64,000 nucleotides of DNA from Owenia fusiformis (taxonomy: Eukaryota > Annelida > Polychaeta > Sabellida > Oweniidae), in assembly GCA_903813345.2 (NCBI GenBank), contig CAIIXF020000010.1:6811169-6875168 (forward strand), read 5' to 3'. Position numbers and translations under genes: made by a program. Below the pieces are notes generated by a model. The model was given only the letters and a program-made list of their open reading frames with translations. It made no database searches and was not told the DNA's origin. This document shows, in pieces, positions 35,901-47,200 of this stretch; position 1 is the stretch's first letter, and each line of letters begins with the position of its first letter.

Positions 35901-38900
35901 AAATCCACATTAGATATAAAAGCAGGTTCCTCAGGCTTGTGACTGGGCATAGGTGGGTTTAACGTTTTAGTCCATGGAAACACTCCCCTTCCCTGTATGG
36001 ATTCAATAAATAAGACATAACTGGTTCCCTGAACTATATTATTGTATTGTATTGTATCTTTATTTCCTCCTTATAAGAAGATTTACAAATTTATAGAACA
36101 AAAACAACTTTAAAATTTACATATTACAAAGTAGTTCTGCAATTATCGCAGAGTTTCATAGTAAGTATCTATTTACACCTATTCATATAAAACATATATA
36201 CGCGCATTGAATTAGCATGATTTAAAGAAAATATCTATGTGTGCTAAGCCCCTTGCACACGAAAGAATGAACTCGGTAAATTGAGTATCATCGAGTTGAA
36301 AGTCAACTCTGCTGCCAAGTATTGTTTCTAAGACTATATTTTCCTCCATGTCAAGTAATTTGACACAATTCTCTACGGACAGGGAGTTGAAAATATAGTT
36401 TTCAATGAAATCATTCTTTTCATTTATAAGTTCACCACATTTCATGAAATGTGTGACTATCGAGCCAGTAAAATCTTTGCAACGTTTACATTGATATAAC
36501 CTAAATCTTGCAGGTGTGGTCAAATACAATATGTGGGCTAATTCCCAAAGTTGCTCGGTAGCCTTTTGACCAAGTGTCCATAAAACCGAAGGTTCTATTG
36601 ACAATTGTACATTCGAAAATAATGATAATGAATCATCCGCATTTACTCGGGCACGCCATTTTGTTTCTTCATTTAATTTTATTTGATTAGTACACATCAT
36701 TTTAAATTTTACTTTGGTCAAAAGTTGGCCAGATCTGAGAAAGTTTTGAATTGACTCCTGTACATAGTCATACTCCATTGACATGACGTCTTTAATAAGA
36801 CCATTACAGATTTCATTTTTCTGAACTAAAAATGAAGAGAGTCTATATAGAAACAATTGTTTTGTGAAAACATGAGTGGCTCTGCATAGTCTATCAAAAA
36901 ACAACACCTTTGCTCTATCTATATAACTCTCAATTGACAGTAAACCGAGCGTAGAGAGGACAACTTCCGATGAGACGTTTTGCTCAAATCCTTGTATTAT
37001 TTTTGCAATTTTTCGAATGGTAACGTTAAGTGCGTGAAGTTCTACATTGGATGTTGTCCATAACTCGCAGCCGAACATGGCAGCGGGAAACACAATTGTT
37101 TTTAATAGCTTAACGGCAACAAGGGGGTTAATGCCACCTTTGCCAATACCAATAGGTTTGATGGAGTAAAAAATGTTGAGCATTTTACGCTTAGCTTGTT
37201 GCATTGCTTCAATGTCAGTTAATTGAGCATCAAGTGTGTTTCCAGCGTAGCACTGCGTTCTGGTTTTCATTTGTTTTCCATTTTTATAGTTAACTTTTTT
37301 TATTTATTTCATTTTTATTTTTCTATTCATATATCTATACCATTTACTCAGTATTTTAAACTATTTAAAAAAATCATATGTATATTTATTTTATTTAAAA
37401 ATTATGTTTAACCTGTTAGGCCTAGGGTATGGGATTAATGGACTATTTAGACTATACACCATGTGTATAAACCGGAAAAATTTTGTATAGTTTAAAGTCA
37501 TTTTCGGACCACTTACCAACGGAAGGACAGACGGACAAGTGAGTGATTGCAAAAGCTCACCATGTGAGCTAAAAATGGCAGATGACGTTACGAGCACATT
37601 TTCATTTCAAAACGGGGTTTTTCCAACGCACTTCCAGATTCTCCATCAGACATGGTGGATTTCGCAGGATTGTGTACCTGGCACCCGGTTTTTCAACAAA
37701 CACTTGTATTTGACTATGAGGACCGGGTGATCCATTCCTTAATGCTTAATTTGGGATTTGTGTTTACCAATCATTACAGGTGCAACCCCTGAGCACTACT
37801 GCAAACCTCATCCTGGTAGGAATATCACAGAATCAAGCCCATATGAGCTTAGAGATGGCGCTTTCGTACCATCTCAATGTCAAATGTATGCCAATGGTAC
37901 CAATTCTACAGTTCCATGTATGTATGGCTGGGAATATGGGGATGAATTTGAATCTACAATTGTCACAGATGTAAGTGGGGATAGGAGTATTAAGTCAGAA
38001 GTATCTTTCAAATTAAACATTAATCAAGGTAAAAGCTTTCTACAACAGTTCTGAACTCATGTACTTTCAAAAATATAAGATATCTCGAAAACCCCTTGGA
38101 ATCAATTGAACGTGTAGTTGAATAATCAGCAATTTCAAGTTCAACTTGTTTTAACAATATTCATATTTCGAGATGTACCAAAAATAACAATCAATGATTT
38201 AGATGATTTAGTAAGAAAATAGATTAAAGCTGATAACATTACTAAGTTGCATTCGTTTCCAGTGGGACCTTGTCTGTGGCAAAGCTGTGTACGTCCAGAC
38301 GTCTGCGGTGATATTCAGCTTGGGGATAGTAGTGGGAGCTATTTTGTTCACCTCGTTGGCAGGTAACAACGTAATCATTCTTTAGTAAATCATATGTACG
38401 TTCGTATAGTGTTAACATTATTCTAAAGACCTTCCATTAAGGTATTATCTTCTTTTGCAGACCTACTATTTTCAATACTTTAAAGCAATCTTTGATTTAT
38501 TTTTTTACAAAAACTAAATCCCTTTGGAGATTCATAAAGTTACAGCGGGGTTAAACAGCAAGGGTCCTTCTATAAGCAAAACTACTAACAAGAATTCAAA
38601 TTCATAAATTCACTGAGATATACTCTCTTTAAAGTGTGCGCCAAAGTTTAAAACTGCGCAGGCGCACCGCTCTCGCTAAACTATATAAAGAGATTACCGG
38701 GTACACGATTCAGAGGTAAGCCAGGAAGGCGAACGATCTTCGTCTCATGATGATTTCCCATATAATCGTAACCAGGGAAGTTTCACCATTGAAATTGAAA
38801 ATTACTATTAGATATACTTTGTAGATGTTATTTATGAAGCTATTTAGTGTTTGCATCAATCAAATGGCTCATTTTGAACATATAAAAAGTATTTGTGTTT

Positions 38901-41900
38901 TGTTTCCCATGGAATTGTATTGTGTACACACATAAATAGTGTACATTATACAGTACTTGAATAGCCTGGTTTACATAATATTGAAGGGCATGCTGATTAC
39001 ATGCACACGAGTACATGAATGAAGGCCTAATATTGATATACGTAGCTTGCATACCTAAATAAAAAATAAACTCTTCTAATCCCCTAATGTAAACACGGCG
39101 GTATACGTAGCCCGATTTATCGGAGACTTTAAAAGAAATCTCTACACAATATTAAATACAATGTAATTCTTGAAAACAGCCCCTTGCTAGGAAATGGAAA
39201 CTTTATTCAAAACCAGCATTGATGCCCTCAAAGCTGAGAACACAAAGCTAAGAGAAGATGTCCAATCACTGAATGCTGAAGTGTCCAACTTGAAAGGTGA
39301 TTTAAACAACATGAAAAGTGACATTAACAAGAACAATCAGTACTCTCGTAAGGACCAACTCATTGTCCATGGTATAAATGACACTAATGAACGAAATGAA
39401 GATTGCATTAAAGCTGTATCTACAAAGCTGAGCACCATTATGCCAAACACCATCGTCACCGAAGATGATATTGATGTGGCTCATAGGATTAAAGGCAAAA
39501 ATGGGAAACCGAGGCCAATAATTGTGCGATTTAGAAGCCGTAAACTTCGTGACCATCTAATCCAGACACGCAAGTCCCTTAAATCTACAGGAGTGTCTCT
39601 ACATGAAAGTCTCTCCCCATTGAACAAGAATCTCCTGTGGCGCCTGAAACAAGCAACTAATGTTAAGGACGCATGGGCCTACAATGGTAAAATTTGGGCA
39701 ATTGGACATATATCTGATCAAAGAAAACAGGTTGACATTACAGATGATATTTCATCTCTTTTCTGAACTTTCAACCCAAAGGGTTAATTGTGTCAGTATA
39801 CAAATACTATAACATGTATAAGTACATGTTACCTTTTCTTCTCAAAGTTGACTCAGTGCCAATGTTTATAAACACTCATACACTAATTTTTGTTGTAATC
39901 ACAGTGTGATCCTGAAAACCTTAATTTGTTTTCACACCAGTTCCTTTTGTTTGTTGAACCAACTTACAAACTTTGTGACCCATTCACAAAGGTTTTTCCC
40001 TTGCAAACCAAGCCAATAATCCTCCTTGGTGAAACACACTGGTCCTTTCTTATTTTATTGCTGCCAGACTCTGAACCACTCGCAAGATAGCAACTTAGTT
40101 GCCATCTATTATTTAACAGGTTAAAAACTTGTCATAGTCTTAATAAAGGTTCATTCACTTTGGCACTTACACACTTTGTTTACCTCTTCCTCATGAAACT
40201 TACATAGAAGAATGTAGCGTATGTACTCATCTTTCCATACCTCAACCTGATTTTTTTTTAATGTATATTTCTCTTATGCTAACTGCTTAATAAGGCAATG
40301 GGCATAGATACTCAATCTTGGCGTAGAGCCATTGGTCTATTCAGTAGTATCTGCAGTACAAATAAATTACTTGACTCTCCCAAACCTAGTAAATGCCAAA
40401 TGCTTCAAGTACTCTTTCAACTATTGACTGGATTACTATTGCTCCTTACAACGGTCAATGGTGTATTGCTTAATCTCTCACCGCATATGATTTCCTTAGT
40501 ACTCATAACTGTGTTTATTGTTTATATAAATATTATGGGCTTCCTAGTCTTAAGTATTATCAATTATGTCCAAGTTGCATGTAGTGCAACTTCATATAGT
40601 TTGCGTAATATGATATACAGTATGTTATCACTTCATTTGTGCTTCTTATCATTGTTTTTACTCCTCAACTTTGCTATATACCCAACACCATTGAATCCTT
40701 ACTTATTTTAAGTGGCGACATAGAATCACATCCTGGACCTCATAACTGGTCAACTGTAAAATTTTTGTTCTCCAACATAAATAGCATCAGTGCTCAATTT
40801 GGCGCTCGGTTTGATGCTCTTAAAACACGTATCTTAACAGAAGATTGCCAAGTTGTAGGTCTCTGTGAAGTCGGAACCTTTACCCAAGATGAAATTACCA
40901 ATCGTTTTTCCATTCCTAATTTCCATCCTCCAATTTACTCGGCTAAAAATCGTGGCTTACTTATCTATATATCTGAAGAAATCCCTATTATAGCTCGACA
41001 TGATTTTGTTAATGCTGAGGGAGATGCCTTATTTATTGAACTTAAGCTCCACCACAAGAGCATTATATATGGAGTTTTTTACCGTTCCCCTTCCCAAGAT
41101 ACTCAACAGTCTAAAGCATATTTTAAAAGATTTTATGATACCTGCTCCAACATTTTGACTAATGCCAATGCTGACCTGCTTGTCATTAATGGGGATTTTA
41201 ATGCTCGTAACAAAATTTGGTGGGATGCTGACAATGAAAACCTTTCTGGAAATGAGCTTAATAACCATCTCCAAAGTCTGGGTTTTTCGCAGTTAATTGA
41301 CCAACCAACTCGCGTCACAAATAGAAGCCAATCCTGCATTGATCTTCTTATTACTAATCAACCAAATCTTATATCCTCTTCAAATGTTACACCTCCAATC
41401 GGAAATACTGACCACAGCACTCTAGTCTGTACCTCATTTATTGGTACAGTAAAGGAACTGCCATATTTCCGTAGAATTTGGTCATATTCCGAGGCTGATG
41501 TTCAAAATATCAACGACTCAATTAGAAATTCAAAACTTGATCAACTTATTGAAAATTCATATGATATGGACATGTTATGTGATCAATTTACTAACCAACT
41601 CTACCAAATATTTACTAATACCATTCCAAATAAACTTATAAAGGTCCGGAGCAATGATAAACCATGGTTCAAGCCTCACATTAAAACACTAATTAATAAA
41701 CGGAATCGTCTACATTTCAAATACCGCCACAACAACAATCAAGAACGCTATCAAAAGTACATTGACCAATGTGATATTGTTAACGAGGAAATAACAAAGG
41801 CCAAACTTGAGTATGAATCACACATGTATGAGAAATTAAACTCCCTTAAATATGGCAGCAAGTCTTACTGGTCGGTCATATCTAAACTTTTATTCAAAAC

Positions 41901-44174
41901 TAAAGTTGTTAGGATTCCTATTTTGACCAACCAAAACGGCTCTTCTATACTCACCAGCACAGAAAAGGCTAATTTATTTCTTGACCATTTCATCAAAAAT
42001 TTTCATTCTGATCATAACGTAGATACAGACAGTGTTCAATTTGACCTTAGAACTGATTCTTTTTTAAATATCCTTTCAACAAATGACAGAGAGATTTATG
42101 AAATTCTTTTATCACTCGATGTTAGCAAAGCTTTAGGTCCTGACAAACTAAGTAATAAAATGCTCAAGTTAGCAGCTCCATCTTTATCAAAATTATTTTC
42201 AAAATTTCTCAATAAGATGTTTGAAATGAGAAAATTTCCTAATTCCTGGAAACTAGGGAATATTATCCCATGCCATAAAAAAAGTGACAAAAATCTTGTT
42301 TCTAATTACCGTCCAATAACTCTATTAAGCTGCCTTTCAAAGGTAGCCGAGAGAGTTATTTTTAAAAGGATGTTTGACCATTTGCTAACAAACAATCTTC
42401 TATTTAATTTTCAAAGTGGATTTCTCCCAGGTCACAGTACACAACACCAACTACTAAGTATTCTTGATTTTTTAACTTCTAATATGGATAATGGTAATGA
42501 TGTTCGTGCAGTCTTTCTTGATATATCGGCCGCCTTCGATACTTTACCCCATAAGCTATTACTTAAGAAGCTACATGCATACGGTTTTGGTCCAAATATA
42601 ATGCTACTTATTGAATCTTATCTTACCAATCGAAAAGTAAGAGTGCTTATTGACGGACACGAATCTCCATGGTCAGCCAGCGACTATATCAATTCGGGAG
42701 TTCCCCAGGGGTCCATCTTAGGACCTCTGCTATTCTTAGTTTACATAAACGATTTACCTGATGATATTTTAAGCAAGTGTTTTCTGTATGCAGATGACAC
42801 TTCTCTTTATCAGCCCTTCAGCCATGATAATATGCCTGAATGTATAAACACCCTCCAATCTGATCTAAATTCTATAAACAATTGGTCTGATAAATGGCAA
42901 TTAAAATTCAAACCCTCTAAAAGTGATGATCTGACATTTAGTAGTCCAAAAAAGAATGAAATAATAACCCCTGACCTAAAATTGGGAACTGAATCCATAC
43001 CTAGGTGTGCTTCGCATAAACACCTTGGCTTTATCCTTGACTCTAAATTATCTTTCAATTTCCACATTACCCATCTTGCAAAGAAAATTGATAAGCTTTT
43101 AAATCCACTTAAAGCATTAAGTAAAAAACTTAGTGGAAACCATCTAAATCTTATGTTCAAATCTTTTATCTTACCACATTTTGATTTCTGCGACATCCTC
43201 TATGGATGTGCAGATATTTCCAAATTAAAACGCATTGACCAACTCTACTACAAGGCAGCTCTGATTTGTAGTGGAACTATTCATGGGTCATCTTCTGAAA
43301 AGGTGCTCAATATTCTAAATTGGCCTAAACTAGAGACGAGGAGGAAGTTTCATCGACTAACCCTCATGTTCAATGTCCAAAATCAGAAAGTTCCTTCATA
43401 TGTTCAAAACATATTTGATAAATATAAGAGACAACAACCTCCTCTCTATTTGAGAAATCCAACTGAATTTGTCTTGCCCGCTAAAAGATCTGTGATATTA
43501 AAGAAAACATGCATTTTTACTGCTATCTCAGAATGGAACAAACTACCCAAACAACTCCAAGAGACAGACAATTTAAGTACTTTCAAATCTAAATTGACAC
43601 TTCTCATTTATCCAGAACCTATCATATCATCTACCTCATTGCATTTACCTAGACCAGAGGAAATCAGTCTTAATAGGACTAGAGTCGACTTGATTTTTCA
43701 ATCTCATTTTCATGCCCACAACTTTACTCTAGCTGATACACCAAAATGTAAGTGTGGATTCAAAAGTGAAACATCCAAGCATGTCATCTTTAACTGCAGA
43801 CTCCGTAGGACCCTCCTAACTGACTTCGAAATTAAACTAAATAACCTTGAAATCCAATATAAAAAGAATTTTAAGACCCAACAAGAGAAATTGAATTTCT
43901 TTCTTTTTGGCAGCTCAAAACTTAACTACGCTACAAACATAACTGTTCTTGAAACTAGTGCCTCTTTTCTCCAGAAGTGTGTAAGTGTCTGAGTGTTAGC
44001 AGCAATTATCAAACCTTCTATGCTTAATTTATTCACCAATTTGCTTCACCAATTGGATTGTTTTTTTGAAATAAAATTTTATAATTAACCCTGCGACTTA
44101 TAATGTTAAACAAAGTCGGCTTTTTGGAAATTTTCTTTTTACATATATTATTGTATTAAATAAAACATGATAAA

Positions 44175-44205
<31 letters not shown>

Positions 44206-47200
44206 CCCTTGCTAAAATCCACATCCATAACGTCAAAAAGGCGATTTCCAAAAAGGAGATTTTTCTAGGGGCTTTGTTAGTGCTAGTACAACACAAGTTC
44301 AATTAAGGTGTATTTACAAAGCAAACAGGAACCTACTATCCTCTGAACTTAAGATTCGAACTCAGTAAGACTTAATAATTATAGTTTGTTTTTTACTCTC
44401 GAACATACATGATTGTTCTACATTCGTCTATTTTGTTTCTACATGTGTAATTTTCGAGTGTACAGCACAATGTCACCTTTGCTTTTGGATTCACAGTGTC
44501 CTTCTGGGTTCTTGGCATTAAGTACGACACGTTTTACAATACCCATTGATAAATAAGTAGCTTACATTATTGTTGGACTGATACATATAGCCTATTGTTC
44601 TATTAGCCTATTGGTAAAGCATATCTTTGTTACAGACAAGATAGGGCGGAAACCTGTTTACTTTGGTTGCGCGTGGATGATGGCTGTCATCGGCATTTCA
44701 AGGTCCTTTTCTCAGAACTACACCACGTTCGCCATTCTTAGTTTCTTTATTGGTATGTTCGAACAGGTATACCCTTTGAAAAAATATCAGATGATATTAA
44801 TTAAATAAGCACATCAACTAAAGCTTCACCCTTCGCACGTAGAAACTCAGACATCATACACTCTGTTCCTGCCTTCTTTAGGAACGGAATGGATAATGCC
44901 TTGATCCCTGCGTTCGGAGAATGTCAATTTTCAATTAACATGCATAATTCTTAAATCGTTTTGGAGTACTCTTTTGCATATCTATTTATATAGTTTTTGC
45001 GTTTGTAATTTTCTTTTGTATTTTCTCACATGACTTATTATTCGAATCGAGCTTTTTCTCAACAGTGCCGATCGAAACGCCAATTGGAATTTAGTATCAG
45101 TGGTCATTTGGCACTCGATGTTCTTCTATAGGGTGTCTCAAAAATGTACCTTAAAGTGTATCAACCCCGGGATATCAACAGCACAGATGAACCAATCAAT
45201 AATTTCAGACATTTTCTGCATGGTCATATTCCCGAAGCATGCAAGTTTTCTCCCCAATACACAGTTTTTTTCGGTCTTGCCTTTTTGAAGCTGTAACTCT
45301 TTACACCACAAACATGACAAATATTATACCTCCTCGTCTACTGATGACAGCCTGTACCTTTACTGCTACATTGTTCATCACATTTGATAATGTTTCAGGT
45401 GGAATGTTCTGGATTTCTTTTTGGATGTTGGCCTTAAATTGCTCTAGGTCTCTTGGCTTGGAATTAGCATAAACATGGTCCTTCAAATAGCCCCAGAGAA
45501 AAACGTCGGGGTGTCAAATCTTGTGAATTGGGGACGTTCAAGAAACTGCGTTTGTAGGAATTCTCGTGTGGCTCTTGCTGTGTATGGAAAGACTATCTTT
45601 AAGATACCACTGTGTTTTCATTCGGATATCAGCTAGCCTACGTAACTCTCTAAAGTATGACTCCTACATCATTTGACGATAATTGACCTGTTTTCTGTGA
45701 TTGTTCTGCCATCGTCATCCACGGACTTCTTTCTCTGGGGCTATTCTACGGAGAATTTTTATGCTTATCCATGGCCAAAAGCCCTAGGCTAAACTTAAGG
45801 CCAACATCAGAAAAGAAATCCAAAACATTCCACCGCCATGTGAAGAACAATGTGGCAGTAAGGAAACATGCAGCTGTCATCTAAATATGAGGAGTTAACA
45901 TTGATTGTGTGGTGTAAAAGGTAAAGGGTTATAGCATGAAAAAGGCAAGATTGAGTTAAAAACTGCGTATCGGGGAGAACACTTACATGCAGAAATGTCT
46001 GAAAATATTGATTGGTTTATCTGTGCTGTCGATACTTTAGGGAATTTTTTTCTAGGGTGCTGATGTTGCTGCATTCGTACTAGCGCAGGAATTGTTCCCG
46101 GGAGACCAGAGAACGATGGCTGCCAGTATAATATGTTGTTTTTGGGCAATTTCGGTGGCCCTCTTAGCACCTGTAGCATATTTGGTCAGAAACTGGAGAT
46201 ATTTACAGCTTGTGCTAGTTATTCCCTCCGTACTAACAATCCCTATGTACTGGTAGGTAGCATGTATTGTACCACAACCTTTATAAAAAGAGTCGCTAAC
46301 ATCGAACAAAGTCTTTGGATTGTATTTAAGAGAAAAATGGTTCATTTTCATGTGTGATATATTTTTAATTTGTGTGTCTGTCCACTCTTGTTAGGTTTAC
46401 TCCAGAGTCGATTACTTGGTTAGTCGCAAATGGTCGGATAGAAGAGGCTATTGACACGTTGAAGAAAGCGGCCAAGTTTAACAACATCAAACTACCCGAT
46501 GCTGTACTTACTGCAAGTGTTTACAATATCAACAATAATGATCCAGAGTCTGATGAGAAAGAAACATTATCAAAACTTATGATGGAAGACGAGATTGTTG
46601 AACATAAAACAGTGGATGCAGTAAACGCTATGGAGAAGTCAACTCCGTTTCAGAGGCTTAAACTATGGCTAGGATGGCGAAAACAATTGAATTCAACGAG
46701 TGTTTTAGATCTCCTGAAACATCCCAAAATGATTCTATACTCAGGAATTATGGCTTTTTTGTGGTACGATTCTTGATTCTATCCCTCGAAAAATAGTTCA
46801 TACTTGGAAGCATTCAGTCAAGAGAGGGGGGCATTTGTCGTTATCTTTAACCTCAAGAAATGTTAAACTTATGATTTTTATTATAGGTTTGTGAATACCG
46901 TAACTTACTACGGATTAGCATTGAGTACGAACAATCTCTCTGGAAACAGATTCGTGAATTTCTTTATCGGTGGAATCGTGGAACTCCCTGCTTACCTGTT
47001 CATTATGTTTTTATTACACATGTTAGTATACAATATTGTATGTCTGGCTTTGGAAAATGTTGCATAATTATTTGACAAAATACATTACACATCTCTTGTT
47101 TTTATTGCTGTCTTACACTATTTTAAGTCTATCCTAATGAATAAGAATAGTATTTTTGCTATAATTTGCAATAAAAAAAATGTGCTTAGAAAAGCTATAA

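Larger units (their letters stand above)
39190..44202 (+). mobile_element. Near full-length APE-type LINE (CR1/jockey-like group)
   Basis: The target duplication AGCCCCTTGCTA occurs at 39178-39189 and 44203-44214. The insert ends in a poly-A run of about 28 preceded by AATAAA, as expected for target-primed reverse transcription. It carries ORF1 (39194-39766), a hydrophobic open frame (40298-40711) and ORF2 (open to 43992). The 5' end lies only 4 bp before the ORF1 ATG, so a 5' UTR is lacking and the copy is probably slightly 5'-truncated. The uninterrupted 1117-codon ORF2 and clean duplication indicate a young insertion. SLC22 intron 3, same strand. Confidence 0.93.

Noticed and set aside
36212-37270. 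Intact 352-codon minus-strand ORF as a host gene
   Set aside because: It is the C-terminal part of a LINE ORF2 with a zinc knuckle and a microsatellite 3' tail; catalytic domains are missing.
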